In this document: positions 1 through 7,200 of the stretch, in pieces
Layout: each line of letters begins with the position of its first letter
Position numbering within the stretch: the first letter of the stretch is position 1
Made by a program: the position numbers and the translations under genes
Assembly: GCA_947460275.1 (NCBI GenBank)
Contig: CANHHZ010000018.1
Span: 1 to 18,013 of the forward strand
Origin: Sphingobacteriaceae bacterium
GTDB taxonomy: Bacteria; Bacteroidota; Bacteroidia; Sphingobacteriales; Sphingobacteriaceae
Direction of reading: 5' to 3'
Length of the DNA: 18,013 nucleotides
Notes under the pieces: generated by a model
The model's database searches: none
Seen by the model: only the letters and a program-made list of their open reading frames with translations
What the model was told of the DNA's origin: nothing

Positions 1-96
1 CAACCTAAAAACAAGGAGAAACGCTATAGATTAAAAAGCTACTTATTTATTTACTGAATAAAAAAAATAGACTTTGTAATTAGTATACGCACTCCT

Positions 97-678
97 ATGG
101 AATTAAAACAGCACAGCGACCAGGATTTAGTGAAATTTTATCTAAACGGAGAAGAATCTGTATTAGAAGAACTACTACGCAGGCACAAATCAAAAATTTA
201 TACCTCCATCTATTTAATGGTAAAGGACCAATATTTGGCAGAAGATATTTTTCAAGAAACCTTTATCAAAGTAATTAACACCTTGCGCAGTGGCCGATAC
301 AACGAAGAAGGCAAATTTTTACCTTGGGTTATACGTATTGGACACAACTTGGTCATTGATTATTTTAGAAAAGAAAAACGTGCGCCCATCATTACCAGCG
401 CCGATGGGACCGATATTTTAAATCTTTTACAGATTTACGAAGAAAGTACCGAAGACCGCTTGCTGCGTGAACAAACCCACATAGACTTAAGGGCGATGAT
501 ACAGCGCTTACCCGACGAGCAAAAAGAAGTACTCATTATGCGCCATTATGCCGATTTGAGTTTTAAAGAAATTGCCGACTTGACCGAAGTGAGCATAAAT
601 ACGGCATTAGGCCGAATGCGCTATGCCCTAAGCAACTTGCGCAAAATGATGGAGGTAAAAGAAGTAAGTTCTAAGTAA
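97..678 (+). CDS. ECF-type RNA polymerase sigma factor (sigma-70 family)
   Basis: A 193-residue alternative sigma factor expected to direct core RNA polymerase to a specific promoter set. Region sigma-2 spans about residues 23-93, with the core-binding/-10 recognition helices (AEDIFQETFIKVI at 48-60, then FLPWVIRIGHNLVIDYFRKEKR). Region sigma-4 spans about 130-183, with the helix-turn-helix in LSFKEIADLTEVSINTALGR. There is no sigma-1.1 or sigma-3, and the length is normal for the ECF group. The wording of the sigma-4 recognition helix is typical of Bacteroidota ECF factors. The ATG at 97 is used because homology begins right after it. No transmembrane anti-sigma gene follows; the next gene encodes a small soluble protein. 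The family is certain; regulon and inducing signal are unknown. Confidence 0.93.
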   Translation: MELKQHSDQDLVKFYLNGEESVLEELLRRHKSKIYTSIYLMVKDQYLAEDIFQETFIKVINTLRSGRYNEEGKFLPWVIRIGHNLVIDYFRKEKRAPIITSADGTDILNLLQIYEESTEDRLLREQTHIDLRAMIQRLPDEQKEVLIMRHYADLSFKEIADLTEVSINTALGRMRYALSNLRKMMEVKEVSSK

Positions 679-789
679 ATTAGAAGCAAACGCAAATGTT
701 TTAGAAAAATTAAATAAATTAGGTGCTAGTAAAATAAATGTAAACTACTTGCGTTTAATTAATTGAACTTAAAAAACATTAAATTGCGT

Positions 790-978
790 ATGACAAAAAC
801 CTCTACTACACAAAATTCTGAAAGTTTAGCTTGCGAAACAATTAAATCAAAAGACTCGCCCGAAAACAGGCAAGACGAATTGTTTTACCATAACCTTAAG
901 CCACAGTTAGACAAGCTGATCAAAAATCCTACCGATGAAACCGTCGAAAAGATTTTAGCTTACGCCAAAAAGAAGTAA
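790..978 (+). CDS. small charged protein downstream of ECF sigma factor, function unknown
   Basis: A 62-residue, hydrophilic, Lys/Glu/Asp-rich protein with no signal peptide or membrane segment, so probably cytoplasmic. The N-terminal third is Ser/Thr/Asn-rich and looks disordered. The C-terminal half (FYHNLKPQLDKLIKNPTDE, then VEKILAYAKKK) should be helical. A TTG at 763 would add nine residues, but the ATG at 790 is a better start. It lies 111 bases after the sigma factor on the same strand and ends 10 bases before a strong terminator, so the two genes probably form one transcript. No promoter is evident in the gap. I do not recognise the family. A role as a modulator of the sigma factor is a guess from position only. 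Confidence 0.7.
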   Translation: MTKTSTTQNSESLACETIKSKDSPENRQDELFYHNLKPQLDKLIKNPTDETVEKILAYAKKK

Positions 979-988
979 AACAAAAAAA

Positions 989-1021
989 ATCCCGTTAAGT
1001 ATTTAGCGGGATCTTTTTTTT
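989..1021 (+). terminator. Rho-independent terminator after the sigma factor unit
   Basis: The arms ATCCCGTTAA (989-998) and TTAGCGGGAT (1003-1012) pair over 10 positions including one G-T wobble, around a 4-base loop, followed by a run of eight T (1014-1021). An A-run lies upstream of the stem, so it may also act weakly in the other direction. It separates the sigma unit from nth. Confidence 0.9.
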
Positions 1022-1067
1022 GTTTATTACGTATGCCGCCCTTTTCTCGACATACCTTTCTTAAAAC

Positions 1068-1097
1068 TTGCTACTCAAATCATGATCCTTATATTTG
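1068..1097 (+). promoter_or_regulatory. Bacteroidota-type promoter of nth
   Basis: A TTG at 1068-1070 is followed after 19 bases by TATATTTG (1090-1097), an exact match to the -7 consensus TAnnTTTG. If the last G sits near -4, transcription would start at about 1101, which is the A of the nth ATG. Confidence 0.75.
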
Positions 1098-1100
1098 CAC

Positions 1101-1739
1101 ATGCTAAAAAAAGAACGGTATCACCATGTTGTAAATTACTTTGCAGCCAAACAGCCAAACGCCGAAACGGAATTGCATTACAATAACCCTTACCAATTGT
1201 TGGTGGCCGTAATTTTATCTGCCCAATGTACCGATAAACGCATCAATCAAGTTACACCAGCCCTTTTTGCTCGCTTTCCAAATGCGCAGGCACTAGCAGA
1301 AGTTAGCGCTGATATTGTTTTTGATTACATCCGCAGCGTAAGTTATCCAAACAATAAGGCTAAACATTTGGTAGGCATGGCCAATATGTTGGTCAACGAA
1401 TTTAAAAACGTGGTACCGGCCGACGTAAATGAATTGCAAAAAATGCCAGGTGTAGGTCGTAAAACTGCAAATGTAATTGCTTCTGTAGTTTACCATGCTC
1501 CAACTATGGCAGTGGATACGCATGTGTTTAGGGTAGCCCGAAGATTAGGCTTAACCATTGGAAAAACTCCTTTAGCTGTAGAAAAAGATTTAATTAAAAA
1601 TTTACCTCAACACACCATAGCCACTGCTCATCATTGGCTAATTTTGCATGGGCGCTATGTATGTGTAGCACGTAGCCCAAAATGCGACATTTGCGAGCTG
1701 AGTACTGTTTGTAAATATTATGAAAAAAAAATAAAATAG
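1101..1739 (+). CDS. nth: endonuclease III, DNA glycosylase/AP lyase
   Basis: A 212-residue base-excision repair enzyme that removes oxidised pyrimidines and cleaves the abasic site by beta-elimination. The helix-hairpin-helix is LQKMPGVGRKTANVIASV (about 112-129), containing the Schiff-base lysine K121. The catalytic aspartate is D139 in AVDTHVFRVARR. The C-terminal [4Fe-4S] loop has the classic spacing C188-x6-C195-x2-C198-x5-C204. All match E. coli Nth within one residue, and the length is normal. The ATG at 1101 is chosen over an in-frame TTG at 1095, because that TTG lies inside the -7 promoter element and family members start at MLKKER-like sequences. A terminator upstream makes this an independent transcript. 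No clear terminator separates it from recA, which has its own promoter. Confidence 0.97.
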   Translation: MLKKERYHHVVNYFAAKQPNAETELHYNNPYQLLVAVILSAQCTDKRINQVTPALFARFPNAQALAEVSADIVFDYIRSVSYPNNKAKHLVGMANMLVNEFKNVVPADVNELQKMPGVGRKTANVIASVVYHAPTMAVDTHVFRVARRLGLTIGKTPLAVEKDLIKNLPQHTIATAHHWLILHGRYVCVARSPKCDICELSTVCKYYEKKIK

Positions 1740-1777
1740 AACATCAATAAAATAAATATAAAAAAAATACTAAGAAA

Positions 1778-1810
1778 TTTGTTTTTATAAAATATTAATT
1801 CCTACTTTTG
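1778..1810 (+). promoter_or_regulatory. Bacteroidota-type promoter of recA
   Basis: TTTG at 1778-1781, a 21-base spacer, then TACTTTTG (1803-1810), an exact TAnnTTTG match. The predicted transcription start near 1814 gives a leader of about 63 bases before the ATG at 1877. I saw no recognisable LexA box, but SOS operators in this phylum are poorly defined, so DNA-damage control cannot be judged. Confidence 0.75.
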
Positions 1811-1876
1811 CTAAAGTTATTAGTATTTTATTTATTCAAGCCGTTACTTTATATTTACATCATTAGATTTACAACC

Positions 1877-2893
1877 ATGAACCCAAACACAGAAAAATTA
1901 AAAGCCCTCCAATTAACCCTAGATAAGTTAGAAAAATCTTACGGAAAAGGCTCAGTAATGAAACTTGGCGATCAAGCTGTTGAAGCCATAGAATCAATCT
2001 CTACTGGTTCTATCAGTTTAGATATTGCTTTAGGCATAGGCGGCGTACCTAAAGGACGTGTAATCGAAATTTATGGACCAGAATCATCTGGTAAAACTAC
2101 TTTGGCAACACATATTATTGCAGAAGCGCAAAAAAAGGGGGGCATTGCCGCTTTTATTGATGCCGAGCATGCTTTTGATAAATTTTACGCCAAAAAATTA
2201 GGTGTTGATGTAGATAACCTTTTAATTTCTCAACCAGATAATGGAGAGCAAGCCCTGGAAATAGCCGACAACCTTATTCGTTCTGGCGCCATAGACGTAA
2301 TTGTAATTGACTCTGTTGCTGCTTTGGTACCAAAAGCAGAAATTGAAGGAGAAATGGGTGATAGTAGAATGGGCTTGCAAGCTCGTTTAATGAGCCAGGC
2401 GCTACGTAAGTTAACGGGTACAATTTCTAAAACAGGATGCTGCTGTATTTTCATCAACCAATTGCGTGAAAAAATTGGCGTAATGTTTGGAAACCCAGAA
2501 ACCACTACAGGCGGTAATGCCTTAAAATTTTATGCTTCTGTGCGTTTGGATATCCGCAGAACTTCACAAATTAAAGATGCTGATGAAGTTTCTGGTAACC
2601 GCATAAAAGTGAAAATTGTAAAAAATAAAGTTGCACCTCCATTCCGTATTGCCGAATTCGACATTATGTTTGGCGAAGGAATTTCAAAAACTGGAGAAAT
2701 AATCGACCTAGGTGTTGATTTTAACATCATCAAAAAAGCAGGCTCATGGTTCTCTTACGGAGATACAAAATTAGGCCAAGGAAGAGATGCGGTTAAACAA
2801 TTGTTGTTAGACAACCCCGAGTTATCTGATGAAATAGAAGCTAAAATTAGAGCAGAAGTAACAGGTGATAAATTAGAAGAAAAAGAAGACTAA
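1877..2893 (+). CDS. recA: RecA recombinase
   Basis: A 338-residue ATP-dependent strand-exchange protein that forms filaments on single-stranded DNA and acts in homologous recombination and SOS induction. Walker A is GPESSGKT (67-74), the catalytic glutamate is E97 in DAEHA, Walker B is VIVIDS (141-146), and DNA-binding loop L2 is GVMFGNPETTTGG (201-213). The C-terminal tail is acidic (KLEEKED). The triple cysteine at 188-190 is, as I recall, common in Bacteroidota RecA. The frame is open back to a TTG at 1808, but that codon overlaps the -7 promoter element and the extra 23 residues are hydrophobic and unlike RecA, so the ATG at 1877 is the start. It is followed by a bidirectional terminator shared with the convergent small gene at 2944-3162. 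Confidence 0.98.
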   Translation: MNPNTEKLKALQLTLDKLEKSYGKGSVMKLGDQAVEAIESISTGSISLDIALGIGGVPKGRVIEIYGPESSGKTTLATHIIAEAQKKGGIAAFIDAEHAFDKFYAKKLGVDVDNLLISQPDNGEQALEIADNLIRSGAIDVIVIDSVAALVPKAEIEGEMGDSRMGLQARLMSQALRKLTGTISKTGCCCIFINQLREKIGVMFGNPETTTGGNALKFYASVRLDIRRTSQIKDADEVSGNRIKVKIVKNKVAPPFRIAEFDIMFGEGISKTGEIIDLGVDFNIIKKAGSWFSYGDTKLGQGRDAVKQLLLDNPELSDEIEAKIRAEVTGDKLEEKED

Positions 2894-2910
2894 AATTCCG
2901 TTTTTAAACA

Positions 2911-2941
2911 AAAAAACCGCTTTTGAAAAAGCGGTTTTTTT
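2911..2941. terminator. bidirectional Rho-independent terminator between recA and the tsaD unit
   Basis: A near-perfect inverted repeat: AAAAAACCGCTTTT (2911-2924) pairs with AAAAGCGGTTTTTT (2927-2940), with the GC core ACCGC/GCGGT. It has an A-run on one side and a T-run on the other, so it can end transcription of recA (plus) and of the small membrane protein gene (minus, stop at 2944). Confidence 0.92.
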
Positions 2942-2943
2942 GT

Positions 2944-3162
2944 TTATTTAAAATTCGAAGACTTGGGGATATTAGGATCTCTGGCCTCTTTCATGAAGTT
3001 TTCATCTAATTTGATAACCGTGTACACAGCAACAATAGCCCCAAAAATTAAAAACAGCAACCCTAAATAATTGCGTTTTTTATCTTGCTTGATTATCCAA
3101 ACAATAAAAACGATCAAGGGAATTAACAATAATCCAAAAAAGATTAAACTGGGCATTTCCAT
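2944..3162 (-). CDS. small two-helix inner-membrane protein, function unknown
   Basis: A 72-residue protein with two predicted transmembrane helices (about residues 4-24, LIFFGLLLIPLIVFIVWII, and 31-50, NYLGLLFLIFGAIVAVYTVI). They are joined by a short positive loop (KQDKKR), which by the positive-inside rule places the loop in the cytoplasm and both ends outside. The tail is hydrophilic (DENFMKEARDPN onward). The start is ATG at 3162, with a second ATG two codons in (3156). It begins 15 bases after the tsaD stop on the same strand and ends at a terminator, so it is very probably co-transcribed with tsaD. I do not recognise a named family, and nothing links it functionally to t6A synthesis. 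Confidence 0.75.
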   Translation of the reverse strand: MEMPSLIFFGLLLIPLIVFIVWIIKQDKKRNYLGLLFLIFGAIVAVYTVIKLDENFMKEARDPNIPKSSNFK

Positions 3163-3177
3163 ATTATTATTTTTTTT

Positions 3178-4179
3178 TTAAAAGTTCATTGTTGCTAGCG
3201 GCGAAACATCTTGTCCTATAAAATCGCCAGCTAAATATTTATAATGTCCTGCAATGGCAATCATCCCAGCATTATCTGTACAATACTGAAAAGCAGGAAT
3301 ATAAACATTCCAACCTAATTCTTGTTCAAGCTGCATTAGTGCAGTACGCAATCCCGAGTTTGCCGAAACACCACCGGCAATGGCAATATCTGTAATCTGA
3401 TACTGTTTAGCTGCTTTTTTTAATTTATTTAACAAAATATTAACGATACTATATTGCACAGAAGCGCAGATATCGTTCAAATTCTCTGCAATAAAATTAG
3501 CGTTTTCTTTTTGTTTATCGCGGATAAAATATAAAATCGATGTTTTAAAGCCACTAAAACTGTAATTTAATTCTTTTATTTGCGGTACAGGAAATTTAAA
3601 AGCCATTGGATTGCCCAATTGTGCATATTTATCTATCAAAGGCCCACCTGGATAAGGCAGATTTAAAATTTTAGCCGTTTTGTCAAAAGCCTCACCTGCC
3701 GCATCATCCAAAGTTTCTCCAATAATTTCCATATCAAAAAAGTTTTTCACCAAAACAATTTGAGTGTGCCCGCCAGAAACTGTTAAACATAAAAATGGAA
3801 AATTAGGTTTAGGATCGTCAATGAAATGAGCCAAAATGTGAGCCTGCATGTGATTAACCGCAATTAATGGCAAATTTAATGCCAAAGCAAACGATTTAGC
3901 AAAAGAAACCCCAACTAATAAAGCGCCCAACAATCCAGGACCACGTGTAAAAGCGACTGCATTTAATTCATTTTTGTTAACTTTAGCGATTGTTAGCGCT
4001 TGTTGTACTGCAGGTACAATATTTTGCTGATGAACCCTTGATGCTAATTCTGGAATTACACCTCCATAATTTTCATGAATTGTTTGGTTTGCAATAACAT
4101 TGGCAGTAATTTTGCCGTTGTTACAAATAGCAACAGATGTTTCATCACAAGAAGACTCGATAGCAAGTATTACAGACAC
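3178..4179 (-). CDS. tsaD: tRNA N6-adenosine threonylcarbamoyltransferase
   Basis: A 333-residue enzyme that, with TsaB and TsaE, transfers the threonylcarbamoyl group from TC-AMP to A37 of ANN-reading tRNAs. It has the ASKHA fold: the N-terminal phosphate loop motif AIESSCDETSVAI (6-18), the metal-binding NHMQAH motif with H110 and H114, SGGHT (135-139), and the C-terminal YCTDNAGMIA motif with D302. Length is normal. The start is GTG at 4179: an in-frame stop lies two codons upstream (4183-4185), and the family begins with this SVILAIESS-type sequence. The partners tsaB and tsaE are not in the window. It is divergent from tamB, and its 5' end may be overlapped by the tamB promoter and leader. 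A small membrane protein gene follows 15 bases downstream. Confidence 0.97.
   Translation of the reverse strand: MSVILAIESSCDETSVAICNNGKITANVIANQTIHENYGGVIPELASRVHQQNIVPAVQQALTIAKVNKNELNAVAFTRGPGLLGALLVGVSFAKSFALALNLPLIAVNHMQAHILAHFIDDPKPNFPFLCLTVSGGHTQIVLVKNFFDMEIIGETLDDAAGEAFDKTAKILNLPYPGGPLIDKYAQLGNPMAFKFPVPQIKELNYSFSGFKTSILYFIRDKQKENANFIAENLNDICASVQYSIVNILLNKLKKAAKQYQITDIAIAGGVSANSGLRTALMQLEQELGWNVYIPAFQYCTDNAGMIAIAGHYKYLAGDFIGQDVSPLATMNF
4083..4114 (+). promoter_or_regulatory. candidate tamB promoter inside the antisense 5' end of tsaD
   Basis: On the plus strand, TTTG (4083-4086), a 20-base spacer and TAATTTTG (4107-4114) match the Bacteroidota promoter consensus exactly. The predicted start near 4118 lies downstream of the only canonical in-frame start codons of the tamB frame (ATG 4075, TTG 4084). 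In AT-rich DNA such a match can occur by chance, so this rests on its position. Confidence 0.4.
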
Positions 4180-4199
4180 GATTTATTTTATTTAAGCTA

Positions 4200-4207
4200 C
4201 AAAACTA
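4200..4207 (-). promoter_or_regulatory. -7 element of tsaD
   Basis: Read on the minus strand, 4207 to 4200 is TAGTTTTG, an exact TAnnTTTG match. It predicts transcription from about 4196 and a leader of roughly 17 bases before the GTG at 4179. No clear TTTG is visible at the -33 position, so the promoter is only half supported. Confidence 0.5.
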
Positions 4208-7200
4208 TCAAAAAACTATTAAAAATACTGCTTTGGGTTGTTGCCTCTATAATTTTATTATTGGCAGGGCTGCTTTTTGCCTTACAATTTAAATCAGTAC
4301 AAACTTATACTGCAAAAAAAGTAGCTTCATATCTATCCAAAGAACTCAAAACCACTATTTCTATTGGAGGCTTATACATCAAGCCCTTTAAATCTTTAGT
4401 TTTAGAAAAACTTGTTGTACTTGATTTGGACAAAGATACCTTAGCAAACTTCCCTGTGTTTAGCGTCGATATAAATAAACTATCATTTGAAGAAAGAATA
4501 TTAAGCACAAAAAGCTTAAAAATTGAAGATGGTAGGTTTTACTTAAAGGACAATAAAGATGGCTCCTCAAATTTAGATTTTATCATCAATTATTTTGATA
4601 GTCCGACACCCCAAACAAAGATCAAAAAAAAGAAATTTGAATTTATATTTGATAAAATCACTTTTGAAAATTTTAGCTTTAAATATAAAAACCTAAAAAT
4701 AGACACCCTAGTAAAAGGTGTAAATTTTGAAGATATTGACGTTAAACAGCTCAATGGCGATTTTGAAAATTTAAATACCAAAGACCATCTTTTACAAGCC
4801 CAAATTAACAACCTGACTTTAAAAGAAAAAAGTGGTTTTTATCTCAAAAATTTAACCGCACTGGCAAGTATTGATAGCAATGCCATAGAACTCAAAAATC
4901 TTTTGCTCCTCACCGGAAAAACACGACTTACTGATTATTATCAAATGAAATTTAAGCGTTTCCGAGATTTTAACAGCTACGTGAAAAAAGTAAAAATGAA
5001 TGCTCGTTTTAAAAATAGTTACATCTCATCCAGCGATGTAGCCTATTTTGCGCCCGAATTAGACACTATAAAATTAGATATCAGTATAGACGGCCAAATT
5101 TCGGGATATGTAAACGATCTAAAGGCCAAAAATTTGACTATAAAAGCAGGAAAAGCCACTTATCTAAAAGGCAATTTTACGCTAAAAGGACTGCCCTATT
5201 GGGACGAAACCTTTATGAACTTAAATTTTGAAATGGCCGGCACCAACAAAAAAGATTTAGATCAACTATTAAGAGGATTAACCAACAACAAGATAAAGGC
5301 AGTTGATAGTGTGATCAGTAAATTTGGTAACATCAATTTTAATGGTTCGTTTACAGGGTTTCAAAATGATTTTATTGCCTTTGGCGAATTTAAAACTCAA
5401 CTTGGGCGTTTTAAATCGGATATAAACTTGAAAATGAATGCTAAAGGAGTGCCCACTTATGTTGGCAATGTTAAAACATTTGATTTTAACTTAGGCGAAC
5501 TCGTTAACGAAAAAACCTTGGGAAAAATAAGTTCTGCTTTATACATAAAAGGAAAAGGAACGCAGCTAAAAGATTTGAAAGAAGAATTAAATGGGCAAGT
5601 TGCTTACCTTGACTTTAACGGATATCGCTATCAAAATATTAAAATTGACGGAACATTTGAAAAAAAGTTTTTTGATGGAAAATTAAACATCAATGATAAA
5701 AACATACAACTAAATTTTGACGGAAATGTAAACCTCAATCCTCAACTTCCAGTATTTAATTTCAATGCAACAATTAAAAATGCGAAGCTAAAACCCTTAA
5801 AACTTTACAAAGATTCCTTAGAAATAGACGCTACACTAAGCAGTAATTTTACAGGAAACAGCTTAAACAACATTGAAGGAAATTTGTTGGTTGAACAAAT
5901 AAAACTTTCAAATTCAAAGAAAAACTACCACATCAAATCGCTGCAATTAAATGCCAATAATTTGGGTGTAAACAGGAGTTTGACTATTAAATCTGATGTT
6001 TTAGACGCAAGTATAAAAGGACAATACGATTTAAACAGCATTGTTTCTTATTACAAAGCAATCGCAAAAACTTATCTGCCATCACTAAGTACAGCTATTA
6101 TCAAATATAAACCTCAAATTTTCGACTTTAATTTAAAGATTAAAAATTTCGAGCCTATTGCAGCACTGTTTATCCCAGGTTTGAAAATAGATAACCAAGC
6201 AATACTTGTAGGCTCTTTTGACTCTAGAAACCAGAAAGCAATACTAAATGGAAGCGTAAACAAGCTTTCTTACCAAGGCATTATTGTAAATAACATTATT
6301 ATCGACGAAAATACAACTGCAAAACAATTAACGGCAATTGTTACTGCAGATAGAATAGATTTAAACGATAGTTTATATATCAAAAACGTAAATATTTCCA
6401 ATCTAATTCGAAACGATAGCTTGACACTAAACATCAAATTATCAAATGCCGACGATGTTAACCAATTAGATTTAAACGGCTTAGTTGAGTTTGCAGTGGC
6501 TGAAACAGCAAAAATTAGCATTTTGCCCTCAAGTTTAAAAATTAACGATGAGAATTGGGAGATCCAAGAAAAAGCAAGTATTAGCTTAAATAACGGTAAA
6601 ACGTCCATTGGTAATTTCTCGCTAAGCAATAAAAAACAGGTCATAAAAGTTGACGGGTTAATTTCTGAAAATCCAAATGACCTACTTAACATAGGCTTTG
6701 AAAACTTTAGTTTAACTACTTTAAATCCATTAGTAAAAGCGATGGGTTTAAAATTAGACGGAAAGGTGAATGGAAAAACAAAAATATTCAGTGTTTTAAA
6801 AGCACCAAAAATAGCTGACAGCTTAAACATTGAAAAGTTAAGCTTAAATGGAATAATCATTGGCGATTTGACCGACACCTCTTCTTACAACAACGAAAAA
6901 AAGACAGCAACTCTTTACACCCAAATTATAAGCGAGGGAAAAGAAACGCTTAAAGCAACTGGAACCCTAGATTTTACCACTGAAAACATTGATGCTATTG
7001 TTAAATTAGACGAAAGTAAACTGGCCATTTTAACACCGTTTTTACAAAAATTAGTCTCTAATTTAAAAGGTAATTTTTCGGCAAATTTAACCGCCCAAGG
7101 CACTTTTGAAAGACCTCAATTTACAGGTGACATTTCTTTCGACAATGCAGAACTTACGGTAAATTATTTAAAAACTACTTATGTGTTAAACGACAAAGTA

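Noticed and set aside
68..76. TAGACTTTG as a sigma factor promoter
   Set aside because: It has three rather than two bases between TA and TTTG, and no TTTG at the right upstream distance. The 96 bases before the gene hold no other clear signal.
292..343. The Asn/Gly-rich stretch of the beta-barrel protein (residue positions) as a tandem-repeat or frameshift artefact
   Set aside because: The frame stays open and returns to conserved barrel strands on both sides; low-complexity loops at this position are, from memory, common in this protein group.
688..756. AAACGCAA/TTGCGTTT repeat between the sigma factor and the small gene as a structured RNA
   Set aside because: Eight pairs with a 53-base loop and no supporting inner helices; could be chance.
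6270..6878. A 202-codon open frame antisense to tamB
   Set aside because: Lies wholly inside tamB, with the Phe/Leu/Ser/Lys-rich composition expected from the complement of an AT-rich gene; no domain or promoter is visible.
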